DNA of 14,533 bases, taken from assembly GCA_964570325.1 (NCBI GenBank), contig CAZMXS010000094.1:1-14533 (forward strand), read 5' to 3'. Every line of letters starts with the position of its first letter. The stretch's first letter is position 1. Origin of the DNA: CAZMXS01 sp964570325 (GTDB lineage Bacteria > Verrucomicrobiota > Kiritimatiellia > CAIQIC01 > CAZMXS01). Of this stretch, positions 1 through 7,830 are shown piece after piece. The notes beneath the pieces are model-generated. The model was not told the DNA's origin and did not search any database. It worked only from the letters and a program-made list of their open reading frames with translations. The position numbers and the translations under genes are program-made.

Positions 1-2
1 CA

Positions 3-1121
3 CCCGTCCCGCCCCGCCGGACTGGACGCGTCGCCCCCTTCATTCTGTTTATCTCCCATGATGCCTCGCGCACGGGCGCGCCCTTGCTGCTGCTGCATTT
101 CCTGCAATGGTTTCGCCGCCACAGCCGCACGCCGTTCCGGGTTCTGCTCAAAACCGACGGCCCGTTGCGCACCGATTTCGAGCAACTGGCGCCGGTCCAT
201 GTCTGGAACGGGAGTTATCCGCACCGCGATTCCATCCGCCTGATCTATTCCAGCACCGCGACCAACGGGTTCTTGCTCAACGCGCTGGCGCGACCGGGCA
301 TGCCGGTGATTACGCACGCACACGAGCTGGAATATGTGCTGACGCATCACACGGATCGCGCGAACGCCGACGGCATCCTGCGGCACACAACGCATTTCAT
401 CGCCGGCTCAACCGCGGTGGCGCATTATTTGCAAACCGCGCACGCCGTCGCGCCCGCGCATATCTCCGTCGTGCGGGATTTCATTGACCGGCCGCCGACG
501 TTCCGCATCCGGGCGCGCGCGCAGGCGCAACTGCGCCGCGAACTGGGCATCCCCGCAGACGCGCCAGTGGTGGCGGCGGCCGGCACACCGGAGTGGCGCA
601 AAGCGCCGGAGCTGTTCGTCGTGCTGGCCCGCATGGTCCAACGCCGGCGCGGCGATGCGCCGGTTCATTTTATATGGATCGGCGGCGAACCGACCGGGCC
701 GATCCATGGCGCGCTGCGGCACGATATTCAGCGCGCCGGGTTGGAACGGCTGGTCCACTTGGTCCCGGCCACGCCGCGCTACGCGGAATATCTGGCATTA
801 AGCGACGTGTTCGCGCTGCTTTCCCGCGAGGACTGCTTCCCGGTGGTCAACCTCGCGGCGGCGGCGTTGGAAAAACCCATTGTCTGCTTCGACCGAAGCG
901 GCGGCACGCCGGAGTTTGTGGAACGGGATTGCGGATATGTGGTGCCCTATCTCGACCTGGAGACCATGGCCGAACGGATTCTGGAATTGATCCACCAGCC
1001 GAACCTGCGCGCGGCCATGGGCGCCTGCGCCGCGCAAAAAATGCGCCGCGGCCATACCGTAACCGTGGCCGGGCCGCGGATCAAGCAGATCATTGACCGC
1101 TTCTGGCGTAATTCCCCATGA
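3..1121 (+). CDS. GT4-family glycosyltransferase, 5' end outside the window
   Basis: Probable retaining glycosyltransferase that moves a sugar from a nucleotide-sugar donor to a growing glycan in the cytoplasm. The reading frame is open from base 3, and the codons before the first internal TTG (base 84) encode FISHDASRTGAP. This is the usual N-terminal start of a large GT4 subgroup, so the true start lies upstream and the TTG is not the start. About 372 residues are visible. The C-terminal half shows the donor-binding GT-B pattern: an AAAGTPEWRKAPELF segment (a loop after the first strand of the C-terminal lobe), then SREDCFPVVNLAAAALEKP followed by GGTPEFVERDCGYVVPYLD. In the E-x7-E position, the first acid is the Glu of SRED and the second is replaced by Ala. 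No signal peptide or membrane segment is visible. The stop overlaps the next start as ATGA. Unlike five of its neighbours it lacks the GxGxHT module. The family call is firm; the sugar and acceptor are unknown. Confidence 0.88.
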   Translation, partial: PVPPRRTGRVAPFILFISHDASRTGAPLLLLHFLQWFRRHSRTPFRVLLKTDGPLRTDFEQLAPVHVWNGSYPHRDSIRLIYSSTATNGFLLNALARPGMPVITHAHELEYVLTHHTDRANADGILRHTTHFIAGSTAVAHYLQTAHAVAPAHISVVRDFIDRPPTFRIRARAQAQLRRELGIPADAPVVAAAGTPEWRKAPELFVVLARMVQRRRGDAPVHFIWIGGEPTGPIHGALRHDIQRAGLERLVHLVPATPRYAEYLALSDVFALLSREDCFPVVNLAAAALEKPIVCFDRSGGTPEFVERDCGYVVPYLDLETMAERILELIHQPNLRAAMGACAAQKMRRGHTVTVAGPRIKQIIDRFWRNSP

Positions 1122-2500
1122 GCGACCCCGCCGCCATCTGGAGTTCGGACGCCAACACCATCCACCGAATGGGCCGCGGCATTCACTGGGTGGAGCAGCC
1201 GGCCATAGCCCGCGCCATCAACCAGCGTATCAGCGGCGACCCCGCGGTAAACTGGGTGCAGTATGTCACCGACCGCTACCTCGCCGCGCGACGCGGTCAG
1301 TACATCGGCCTCTCGCTCGGTTGCGGCACGGGTTATATCGAGCGCATGTTCCAGCGGCAGGGCGTCTTCCGCGAACTCATTGGAACCGACATCGCCGAAG
1401 GCGCGCTGAAATTGTGCCGGGAACTTGCCGCTCGGGAACAGGCCGCGGTCCGTTACGAAGTCTGCGACCTTAACCATTGCCGCCTGCCGGCCGGCCGCTA
1501 TGACGCCATCATCGCCGGTTCCTGCCTGCACCATGTTCAACGCCTGGAGCATTGCCTCGACCAGATCAATCAAGCGCTGGCGCCGGACGGGATTCTGGTG
1601 GTCAACGAATATGTCGGCCCGGCGCAGTTCCAACTGGGCCGAACCCAGTGCGGCATCATCAACGACCTGTTGCGCTGCCTGCCGGATCGGTACCGGAAAA
1701 TGCGGGTGGGCCGGACGCCGCTCAAACCGGATTTTGTCCCCCTTTCCCGCGAGCTCATGAGCGAAGTGGATCCTTCCGAAGCGATCCGATCCGACGAGAT
1801 CATCCCGCTGTGTTTGGAGCGTTTCGACCTGTTGGAGAGGAAAGACTATGGCGGCACGCTCTTGCAAATGCTGCTGCAATACATCGCCGGCAACTTTGAA
1901 ATCAACGACGAAAAAGACCAGGCGATCATCAACCTGTTGACTTACTTCGAGGAACTGCTGATTGATTCCGGGGTGCTGGCCAGCGACTTCACTTTCATGG
2001 TGCTGCGCCGGCGCGCGCCCGGCGCCGCGGCGGCGCCCCTCCCGCCCGCAACCGGCCTGCTAGCCCAGCGCCGGCGCCCGCGGGAAATCGCCGCTTATGC
2101 TCGCGAGAGCCTCTCCCTGCCGGTCCTGCTGCGGGCTTATGTGCGTCGTTGCTGGGCGGCGCTGGGCACGGCCAACCCCGGCGGGCAGCCCTTGCGCCTG
2201 GCCATCCTGGGCGCCGGTCACCATACCGGCTGGCTGGAAAAAGTGGTCCGCGATCTGACTCCACCCCATGGCCCTCAAGTGGCGGCCATTTTGGATGACC
2301 ACCCAATCGGCAAACCGACCTACTGGGGCCACCCGGTGAACACGCCCGGCCAGTTCGATGCCGCGCAGGCCGACGCCTTTTTGCTATCCACCGACACGCA
2401 GACGGACCAACTGCGCGAGCGATGCCGGGCCGTTTTCGGCCCGAACGCGCGCGCCATCAGTTTTTATGAAGGATTCCCACCCGGCCCATATCCCAAGTAA
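1118..2500 (+). CDS. SAM-dependent methyltransferase with C-terminal GxGxHT module
   Basis: Two-part protein of 460 residues. Residues about 62-165 form a class I methyltransferase fold: motif I is GLSLGCGTGYIERMF (64-78), the acidic residue that should bind the SAM ribose is D91 in GTDIAEGAL, and there is a YDAIIAGSCLHHV stretch (128-140), all like Methyltransf_11/25 proteins. Residues about 170-298 are a helical region of unknown role. A low-complexity Ala/Pro/Arg linker (299-325) leads to the module at 337-460, with LGAGHHT (364-370), DD (393-394), STD (424-426) and the terminal GFPPGPYPK (452-460), which ends the protein exactly. The ATG overlaps the stop of the preceding glycosyltransferase by 4 bases, so translation is probably coupled. 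The likely role is methylation of a sugar or glycan intermediate, with the module possibly binding a ligand or partner. The methyltransferase call is firm; substrate and module function are unknown. Confidence 0.88.
   Translation: MSDPAAIWSSDANTIHRMGRGIHWVEQPAIARAINQRISGDPAVNWVQYVTDRYLAARRGQYIGLSLGCGTGYIERMFQRQGVFRELIGTDIAEGALKLCRELAAREQAAVRYEVCDLNHCRLPAGRYDAIIAGSCLHHVQRLEHCLDQINQALAPDGILVVNEYVGPAQFQLGRTQCGIINDLLRCLPDRYRKMRVGRTPLKPDFVPLSRELMSEVDPSEAIRSDEIIPLCLERFDLLERKDYGGTLLQMLLQYIAGNFEINDEKDQAIINLLTYFEELLIDSGVLASDFTFMVLRRRAPGAAAAPLPPATGLLAQRRRPREIAAYARESLSLPVLLRAYVRRCWAALGTANPGGQPLRLAILGAGHHTGWLEKVVRDLTPPHGPQVAAILDDHPIGKPTYWGHPVNTPGQFDAAQADAFLLSTDTQTDQLRERCRAVFGPNARAISFYEGFPPGPYPK
2126..2497 (+). 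other. GxGxHT module, copy A (C-terminus of methyltransferase)
   Basis: Copy A runs from residue 337 to the end. It opens with a helix of pattern Y-V-x3-W-x3-L-G, then LGAGHHT, DD 28 residues after the first Gly, and STD 31 residues after DD, where the other copies have SSD. It ends with FYEGFPPGPYPK. It is closest to copies B and C. The alternating hydrophobic strands and the Gly-rich turn suggest a Rossmann-like fold (inference). Confidence 0.8.
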
Positions 2501-2510
2501 GGAGGCCGGC

Positions 2511-2547
2511 GGTCACTAATCGCTGATTACGGATAAAGGGTCACTAA
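2511..2547. repeat. Short direct repeat in the intergenic gap
   Basis: The 9-mer GGTCACTAA occurs at 2511-2519 and again at 2539-2547, a 28-base offset, in the 73-base gap before the epimerase gene. The segment between (ATCGCTGATTACGGATAAAG) is more AT-rich than its surroundings. This is the largest gap inside the + strand gene cluster. It could be the remnant of a small dispersed repeat or part of a regulatory site. I see no convincing -10/-35 pair. Confidence 0.45.
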
Positions 2548-2563
2548 GCAACCGGAACCCGGC

Positions 2564-2568
2564 AAGGA
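2564..2568 (+). promoter_or_regulatory. Ribosome binding site of the epimerase gene
   Basis: AAGGA sits 5 bases before the ATG at 2574. This supports that start and independent translation initiation after the 73-base gap. Confidence 0.6.
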
Positions 2569-2573
2569 ACAGC

Positions 2574-3497
2574 ATGAGCAAATATCTGGTACTGGGCGGC
2601 GCGGGATTCATCGGCAGTAATTTGACGCGCGAATTGGTTCGGCGCGGCGAACGTCCGCGGGTTTTCACCCGGCCAACGGCCACAATCGGCAACTTGGGTG
2701 ATATTTTGGATCAGGTGGACCTGGTCTATGGCGATTTCATGGACGACGTGACCTTGCGCGCGGCCTTGAAAGACGTCGAAATCGTCTTTCATCTGATCTC
2801 CACCACTTTCCCCAGCATGACGCTCAAGAGCAGCGTGTATGACATCCTTTCCAACCTGCTGCCCACGATTCGGCTGGCTGAGCTTTGCCTTGAGCTCAAA
2901 GTGCCCACCATCGTCTACGCCTCCTCCGGCGGTACGATTTATGGCGAGCCGCAAACCGACATTATCACGGAACATCACCCGCTCGTGCCCAAGTCCGCCT
3001 ATGGCCAAAGCAAGTTAAACATCGAAAATTATCTGCGCTTCTACGCGCGCACGACCAGCCTCGACATTAAGATTCTCCGCCTCTCCAATCCGTTCGGCCC
3101 GCGCCAGAACCCCTACGGGATACAGGGGCTGATCGCCGTGGCCATGGGTTGCGCCCGCGACCGCCGGCCGCTCAAGATATTCGGCGCGGGCACGGCCGTG
3201 CGCGACTATATTTACATAGATGACGCCATCGAAGTCATGTTGCGGGCCGCCACGCGGGCGGGTCCGATCGTGGCCAACGTGTCCAGCGGACGAGGAACCA
3301 GCGTGCGGGATGTGGTTGCGGCAATTGAACAAGTCACTGGCCGGACCATCGCCAAGCAGTTCGTGCCGGAACGGCCGGGCGACGTGAACGTGAATATCCT
3401 GTCGAACGACCTGGCGCGCGGGCTCTACGACTGGGATCCGCAAGTGGACCTGGCGGAAGGACTGCGCCGCACGTGGGCGTGGATTCAGCCGAATTGA
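2574..3497 (+). CDS. NAD-dependent nucleotide-sugar epimerase/dehydratase (GalE-like)
   Basis: Extended short-chain dehydrogenase/reductase of 307 residues, the usual length for this family. It should interconvert or oxidise a nucleotide sugar (for example a C4 epimerisation) to supply a donor for the neighbouring glycosyltransferases. The NAD-binding motif GGAGFIGS is at residues 8-15. GDF (53-55) precedes the adenine-pocket region. The catalytic set is the Ser pair at 117-118 (YASSGG), Tyr143 and Lys147 in SAYGQSK. SNPFGPRQ (171-178) and RDYIYIDD (210-217) are typical of UDP-glucose 4-epimerase-like enzymes. All catalytic residues are present, so it should be active. An AAGGA ribosome site supports the ATG. 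It stands apart from its neighbours by gaps of 73 and 40 bases, unlike the overlapping genes around it, and carries no extra module. The substrate sugar cannot be read from sequence, so I give no gene symbol. Confidence 0.92.
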   Translation: MSKYLVLGGAGFIGSNLTRELVRRGERPRVFTRPTATIGNLGDILDQVDLVYGDFMDDVTLRAALKDVEIVFHLISTTFPSMTLKSSVYDILSNLLPTIRLAELCLELKVPTIVYASSGGTIYGEPQTDIITEHHPLVPKSAYGQSKLNIENYLRFYARTTSLDIKILRLSNPFGPRQNPYGIQGLIAVAMGCARDRRPLKIFGAGTAVRDYIYIDDAIEVMLRAATRAGPIVANVSSGRGTSVRDVVAAIEQVTGRTIAKQFVPERPGDVNVNILSNDLARGLYDWDPQVDLAEGLRRTWAWIQPN

Positions 3498-3537
3498 GGA
3501 AGCCACGCGCGATGATTCGTATGGCGATGGAAATCAC

Positions 3538-4695
3538 GTGACCACGGCCTCCATCATCATTCCGGTCTTCAATCACGTCGCCTTGACGCGTCAATGCCTG
3601 GCCGCCTTGGCGCGCCACACGGATCTGGCGCGAAGTGAAGTCATCACCGTGGATGACGGCTCAACCGATGCGACCCCGCAATTGCTGGCCGCGCCGCCCT
3701 TTCCCCTGATCGCCGTGCGGCAGACGACCAACAGCGGCTTCGCTGCGGCCTGCAACCGCGGCGCGGCGGTCGCGCGCGGCGATTATCTGGTTTTTTTGAA
3801 TAACGATACAGAGCCGCAAGCCGGCTGGTTGGATGCATTGTTGGAACCATTCGCGGATGCCACTGTTGGCGCGGCAGGCGCCCGGCTAATGTGGCCGGAC
3901 GGCCGGTTGCAGGAAGCCGGCGCATTGATTTATGCCGACGGCACAACCGCGCACATCGGCAACTACGATGACGCCGCCAAGCCGGAGTATCAGGCCGCCG
4001 GCAGAACGGATTATTGTTCCGCGGCGTGCCTGGCGGTTCGCGCGACCGCTTTCCGCCAAGCCGGCGGATTCGACATCGCTTTTGGCGCGGCCTACGGTGA
4101 AGATGCGGACCTCTGCTGCCGACTCCAAGCGAGCGGTTGGATGATTCGCTACGCCCCGCACGCCGTGGTCATCCACCACGAAGGCCAAACCACGCGCAGT
4201 TGGGTGCGCGCCACCCAAGTGGCGACCAATCGCGAGCGGCTGTTTCGGAAATGGGAACGATTGTTGCGCGCCAATCGCCCCACCGTTGAAGATCTGCTGC
4301 GGCAGGGCCGATTCATGCTGCATGACCGCGGCCCGTTCACCGCCGGCCCGTGGTGTTATGTGGGCAACGACGTTTTCCTGAAGCGACGGCTGGATGAATT
4401 TGAAACGCGGCGCCCCACCGGCGCCATTGCGCTTTATGGCGCCGGTCGGCACACCCGCCGGCTATTGGAATTGAGCCCCACCCTCGCGGCGCGAGTGGTC
4501 GCGATTTTTGACGACCGATCCGAATGCCCCGCCATTGACGCCATACCGGTGCGGCCAATCGGCGATCGCTCCGGCCCGGCTTATGATTACCTGGTGATCA
4601 GCTCGGATCGCTATGCGCTGGGAATGGAAAGCAAGGCCCGGGCGTGGGCTCCAGCGGGCGTTTGCGTTGTGAACTTCTACCGGGCCGCCGAATGA
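3538..4695 (+). CDS. GT2 glycosyltransferase with C-terminal GxGxHT module
   Basis: Protein of 385 residues. Residues 1-240 are a GT-A fold family 2 glycosyltransferase: SIIIPVFNH (5-13), the nucleotide-binding DDGSTD (39-44), the metal-binding-type NNDTEP (88-93), and AAYGEDADLCCRL (184-196), whose ED pair is the usual position of the catalytic base. This is the rhamnosyltransferase-like layout. Residues about 293-385 form copy D of the module: YGAGRHT (300-306), DD (325-326), SSD (355-357). It ends at FYRAAE, without the GFPPGPYPK tail. The start is GTG: the frame stays open upstream but contains no ATG, and the GTG places SIIIPVFN at the normal distance from the N-terminus. The stop overlaps the next ATG by 4 bases. 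No membrane segment is seen. It probably transfers one sugar of the glycan; the donor is unknown. Confidence 0.9.
   Translation: MTTASIIIPVFNHVALTRQCLAALARHTDLARSEVITVDDGSTDATPQLLAAPPFPLIAVRQTTNSGFAAACNRGAAVARGDYLVFLNNDTEPQAGWLDALLEPFADATVGAAGARLMWPDGRLQEAGALIYADGTTAHIGNYDDAAKPEYQAAGRTDYCSAACLAVRATAFRQAGGFDIAFGAAYGEDADLCCRLQASGWMIRYAPHAVVIHHEGQTTRSWVRATQVATNRERLFRKWERLLRANRPTVEDLLRQGRFMLHDRGPFTAGPWCYVGNDVFLKRRLDEFETRRPTGAIALYGAGRHTRRLLELSPTLAARVVAIFDDRSECPAIDAIPVRPIGDRSGPAYDYLVISSDRYALGMESKARAWAPAGVCVVNFYRAAE
4414..4692 (+). other. GxGxHT module, copy D (C-terminus of GT2 protein)
   Basis: Copy D covers residues 293-385. Gly to DD is 24 residues and DD to SSD is 30. It is the shortest copy: the C-terminal strand NFYRAAE replaces the FYxGFPPGPYPK tail of copies A-C. 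It pairs best with copy E by YG[AS]GRHT. The preceding FLKRRLDEF resembles FLKRYLQSF ahead of copy E. Confidence 0.75.
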
Positions 4696-5819
4696 ATATC
4701 GCCTTCCAGCATACCGGCGGCGCGGATTGGATGGCCGGCGGGACCACGCTGGAAATGATTTTCAGCGCCATCCGAAAAAGCGGGCCGGGTCGGCCGCGAA
4801 TCGCGCTGGCGGTTTGGGATAACCAGCCGGAATCGGCCGTCAAACCCTTTCAAAATCTGGCGGACGAAATCTTGCCTCTGCCGGCGCAGGCGCCACCGGA
4901 GTTCCAATTGGCGAACTGGCTGCGCGCTCGCGGGGTGACGGTCTATTTCTCCCTGCCCACCCGCACGGCCACCGCTTTGACCATCCCGCGCATTCTTTGG
5001 ATCTACGACTTCCAACACCTGCACCTGCCGGAGATGTTCCCGCCGGAGGAAATCGAACGGCGCACCCGGTTGTTCCGCGCCAACGCCGACGGCGCGGCGC
5101 GCATAATGGTTAAAACCGAAGCCATCCGGCGCGATTTCGCGGCTTTCGCCCCCGACCGGCTCAACAAAGTGCGGGTCATCCCGGTCGCGCCCGATATTCC
5201 GGCCGTTATCTACGAAACGGCGCCGTCGGAGACCCTGCGATTTTATCCCATACCAGACAAGTTTTTCCATCTGCCCAATCAATTCTGGAAACACAAGAAC
5301 CATCGGGTCATCCTGCAGGCGCTCGATATACTCAACCGACAGGGCGCGCCGGTCACGGTCGTATGCACCGGAAATGAGCGCGACCCCCGCGGTGCGGACG
5401 AGGTGGCCGAGATCCGGCAAATGCGCCGCGAGCTGGGCTTGGAAGCTTGCTTCATCACCCTGGGTCTCGTGCCGCGCGATCATTTCTTCCAGCTCATGCG
5501 CCAGTCCGTCGCCGTGCTGAATCCTTCGCTGTTTGAAGGCTTCAGCCTCAGTGTCGCCGAAGCGCGTTTTCTCGGCAAACCGGTGCTGGCGGCCGACCTG
5601 CCCGTTCTGCGCGAACATCGGCACCCGCGCATCCGCTTTTTCGATCCGCGCGACCCAAAAGCCTGGGCCGCGGGACTGGCCGAAGCCTGGCAGCACACCG
5701 CCTCCGGTCCGGATCGCGAACTGGAAAAAGAGGCCCGGCAGGCGCTGCCCGCCGCGCAGACTGAATTCGCGCGCGCATTCCTGCGGATGGCGCAGGAAGC
5801 GATGGAGATTGGAACATGA
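4692..5819 (+). CDS. GT4-family glycosyltransferase
   Basis: GT-B fold glycosyltransferase of 375 residues, close to the Glycos_transf_1 family. Residues 82-115 (VTVYFSLPT, then IPRILWIYDFQHLHLPEMF) match the N-terminal lobe of enzymes whose conserved 'D-x-QH' segment follows a 'P...W.HD' strand. The C-terminal lobe has FYPIPDKFFHLPNQFWKHKNH (184-204, start of donor binding), VVCTGNERDP (223-232) and NPSLFEGFSLSVAEARFLGKP (277-297), whose Glu282 and Glu290 make the E-x7-E pair. I chose the ATG that overlaps the previous stop (ATGA) over an upstream in-frame GTG at 4644, because the latter would overlap the GT2 gene by 52 bases and add no family sequence. It carries no GxGxHT module. It probably adds another sugar; specificity is unknown. 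Its own stop again overlaps the next ATG by 4 bases. Confidence 0.9.
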   Translation: MNIAFQHTGGADWMAGGTTLEMIFSAIRKSGPGRPRIALAVWDNQPESAVKPFQNLADEILPLPAQAPPEFQLANWLRARGVTVYFSLPTRTATALTIPRILWIYDFQHLHLPEMFPPEEIERRTRLFRANADGAARIMVKTEAIRRDFAAFAPDRLNKVRVIPVAPDIPAVIYETAPSETLRFYPIPDKFFHLPNQFWKHKNHRVILQALDILNRQGAPVTVVCTGNERDPRGADEVAEIRQMRRELGLEACFITLGLVPRDHFFQLMRQSVAVLNPSLFEGFSLSVAEARFLGKPVLAADLPVLREHRHPRIRFFDPRDPKAWAAGLAEAWQHTASGPDRELEKEARQALPAAQTEFARAFLRMAQEAMEIGT

Positions 5820-6799
5820 ACCGGCTGAACCTGACCGATTCGCTGACCCCCTGGTTCCTGACCGCCTACGTCCGCGAAGTTTGGCGGCGATTGGGAAGTG
5901 CCGGACCGTCGGGCGCGCCGTTGCCGATCGCGATCTTCGGGGCCGGGGCGCATTCGCGCTGGCTGGAATGCATCACGGGAGGTGTCACGCCGGCCCCGCG
6001 CGTCGTGGCCGTCCTCGACGACCACCCCGGGGCGGAATCATTCTGGGGCTTGCGACCCGCGCGCCCGGAAACGTGGGACACCGCCCCGGCCGCCGCAATC
6101 CTGATCTCTTCCGACACTTGTCCGGCGCGCCTCCGGGAACGTTGCCAGGCCGTATTCGGCGACCGGTTGAGCATTATCGCTCTCTATTCCGGCTTCCCCC
6201 CCGGCCCCTACCCGAAGAAGGCCGCCGACGTGATCGCCTTTGACGCCGCTTTCCGACCCGGGCCCGAGGCCATTGAAGCGGCGTTGCGCCGGGAAGCGGC
6301 GCGGTTCAAGAACGCGCCGCACTGCTTTGTCGGAGGCGCCTTTCGCAGTGGAAAAACCGTCTTTGCGCGCATGCTCGCGCGCCAGACCGGCCATCCGTTC
6401 ATCAGCTTCGACGAGGCTTTCCCCGCCGCCGTAAACGACCCCGGCCAGCATTCCGCCGTGCTGGCCGCGCTGGACCCACGATCCGAGTTTGTGACAGATT
6501 CCATCCCGGCAAACGCGTCGAACTGCGCGACCTTCAACGCCTGGCGCCAAGCCCGGTCGGTTGCGGTCGTCTGCGTTTTCTGCCCGGACCTCGACGAATG
6601 GGTGCGACGCCTCTTGGCCACGTGGTATTTCAAGGAAGTTGTGCGGCACATGGAAATGCACTGTCAGCGGGCCCGCGATTTCTATTTTGGGACCATCCCG
6701 GCCTTGGAACCGGCGGGGGTCATTTACTATGATTCGCTCGCCAACGAATTTGTGACTTGCGCGGAATATGTCCGTCGCATGGAGTGGCTGAAATCATGA
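5816..6799 (+). CDS. N-terminal GxGxHT module fused to a P-loop kinase-like domain
   Basis: Unrecognised 327-residue protein with two parts. Residues 13-134 are copy B of the module: Y-V-R-E-V-W helix, FGAGAHS (41-47), DD (68-69), SSD (98-100), and LYSGFPPGPYPK (123-134). After a short linker, residues about 168-327 start with a strand and Walker A motif, GAFRSGKT (174-181), followed by a helix and FISFDEAF (195-202). That layout resembles small-molecule kinases such as shikimate kinase. VAVVCVF (249-255) is a further core strand. I cannot identify a clear lid or Walker B with confidence. The FRSG before the Lys also recalls sulfotransferases, but those have T-T rather than K-T. A kinase acting on a sugar or a glycan-linked alcohol is the simplest inference. 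It starts at an ATGA overlap, with GGAG (5804-5807) 8 bases ahead. This is the only gene in which the module comes first. Confidence 0.75.
   Translation: MNRLNLTDSLTPWFLTAYVREVWRRLGSAGPSGAPLPIAIFGAGAHSRWLECITGGVTPAPRVVAVLDDHPGAESFWGLRPARPETWDTAPAAAILISSDTCPARLRERCQAVFGDRLSIIALYSGFPPGPYPKKAADVIAFDAAFRPGPEAIEAALRREAARFKNAPHCFVGGAFRSGKTVFARMLARQTGHPFISFDEAFPAAVNDPGQHSAVLAALDPRSEFVTDSIPANASNCATFNAWRQARSVAVVCVFCPDLDEWVRRLLATWYFKEVVRHMEMHCQRARDFYFGTIPALEPAGVIYYDSLANEFVTCAEYVRRMEWLKS
5852..6217 (+). other. GxGxHT module, copy B (N-terminus of P-loop protein)
   Basis: Copy B spans residues 13-134. Gly to DD is 26 residues and DD to SSD is 30. It is very like copy C in both protein and DNA: AYVREVWRRLG against GYVREVWRGLG, and both have GFPPGPYPK. 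This suggests a fairly recent duplication between these two genes (inference by eye). Confidence 0.8.
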
Positions 6800-7830
6800 G
6801 CGATGCCGCCCAGCCCAAACTAACGCGTGAACTGGTGCTCAAGCACCTTGAAGCCCAGACTTACGACCGTTACTACCAGGACATCGAAGCGCTCGGCATC
6901 CACGGTTATGTCCACACATCCAAGACCTGGGACAACATCGCGGACCTGGTGGACTGGAAAGATAAGTCCGTGGTGGAGATGGGTTGTTTTCACGGCTATT
7001 TCTGTTTCCAGGTCGAGCAGCGCGGCGCCAGCCCCGTCACGGGGCTCGATCATTCCGAGGCCGTCCTGCGAACCACCCGCATGATCGCCGAATTGCAGGG
7101 CAGCCGGGCGCGTTTTTTGCTGTGGAAAGGGGGCGAGGCGACGCCGGTCTGCGACGTCGCGCTCTGCCTGAATATGCTGCATCACTGCAACGATCCGCAT
7201 CTGACACTGCAGAACATGCGGTGCCGCTGGGCGGTGTTTGAAATCAAACCGGAATACGCGGCGCTGGTGGAAAAATACTTCAAGGTCACGACGCGGCGCG
7301 CTTCGCACCGGGACGACCGACTGATCCTGCTGGCGGGCAAACGCGCCCGGCCGTTAAGCCGCGCCGTGCCATTGCCGGCCACCCACACGGGCGGCGGCAG
7401 CGATTTCATCATCGCCCTGATGATCAATCTGCTCAACGGCTATGTCCGCGAGGTTTGGCGTGGGCTGGGGATGGCGGGCCCCGGCGGCCAGCCGTTGCGA
7501 ATCGCCGTCTTCGGCGCCGGCGCGCACACGGAATGGCTGGAACGAATCACGCGGGACGTCCAGCCGGCGCCGCGCGTGACGGCGTTGCTCGACGACCGCG
7601 GCGCGGCGGCGCCGGTGCGTTTCGGGCTATCCGCCATTCGGCCTGAGCAATTGGATCCGGCCACGGTCGCCGGGGTGTTGCTTTCCAGCGACACCGTGGC
7701 GGAAGCCATGCTGACGCGCTGCCGGGCGCTTTATCCGCCGGACCTGCGCATCATCCGGCTGTACCAGGGCTTCCCGCCGGGCCCGTATCCGAAGGATTAC
7801 TTCGACAGCCGGCTGCAGCGGCTGAGCTAG
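6796..7830 (+). CDS. Second SAM-dependent methyltransferase with C-terminal GxGxHT module
   Basis: Protein of 344 residues. Residues about 36-182 are a compact class I methyltransferase: motif I is VVEMGCFHGYFCF (59-71), a G-x3-G variant also seen in CmoB-like tRNA and sugar methyltransferases. The acidic ribose ligand is D85 in GLDHSEAV, and motif IV-like DVALCLNMLHHCNDP is at 120-134. The strand order ends with DRLILLAGKR (174-183). A short linker (184-211) leads to copy C of the module at 212-333, and a charged 11-residue tail follows. The methyltransferase part is only distantly like that of the gene at 1118, so the two joined the module separately or diverged long ago. I chose the ATG in the ATGA overlap; a start 39 bases further up would lie inside the P-loop gene. 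It probably methylates a sugar hydroxyl or carboxyl group; the substrate is unknown. Confidence 0.85.
   Translation: MSDAAQPKLTRELVLKHLEAQTYDRYYQDIEALGIHGYVHTSKTWDNIADLVDWKDKSVVEMGCFHGYFCFQVEQRGASPVTGLDHSEAVLRTTRMIAELQGSRARFLLWKGGEATPVCDVALCLNMLHHCNDPHLTLQNMRCRWAVFEIKPEYAALVEKYFKVTTRRASHRDDRLILLAGKRARPLSRAVPLPATHTGGGSDFIIALMINLLNGYVREVWRGLGMAGPGGQPLRIAVFGAGAHTEWLERITRDVQPAPRVTALLDDRGAAAPVRFGLSAIRPEQLDPATVAGVLLSSDTVAEAMLTRCRALYPPDLRIIRLYQGFPPGPYPKDYFDSRLQRLS
7429..7794 (+). other. GxGxHT module, copy C (C-terminus of second methyltransferase)
   Basis: Copy C covers residues 212-333, with FGAGAHT (239-245), DD (266-267), SSD (297-299) and LYQGFPPGPYPK (322-333). Gly to DD is 26 residues and DD to SSD is 31. 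It is closest to copy B in the preceding gene. Confidence 0.8.

Noticed and set aside
84..1121. Complete glycosyltransferase starting at the TTG at base 84
   Set aside because: The in-frame codons before it encode the conserved FISHDASRTGAP start of the family, so the gene is truncated by the window edge.
2501..2573. Internal promoter before the epimerase gene
   Set aside because: No convincing -35/-10 pair can be seen in this GC-rich gap; only a short direct repeat and a ribosome site are supportable.
4644..4691. Earlier GTG start for the second GT4 gene
   Set aside because: It would overlap the GT2 gene by 52 bases with non-family sequence; the ATG at 4692 sits in an ATGA overlap like its neighbours.
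6320..6380. Sulfotransferase reading of the P-loop domain
   Set aside because: The motif has the Walker A lysine (FRSGKT) rather than the SGTT/SGTS typical of sulfotransferases; kept only as a weak alternative.
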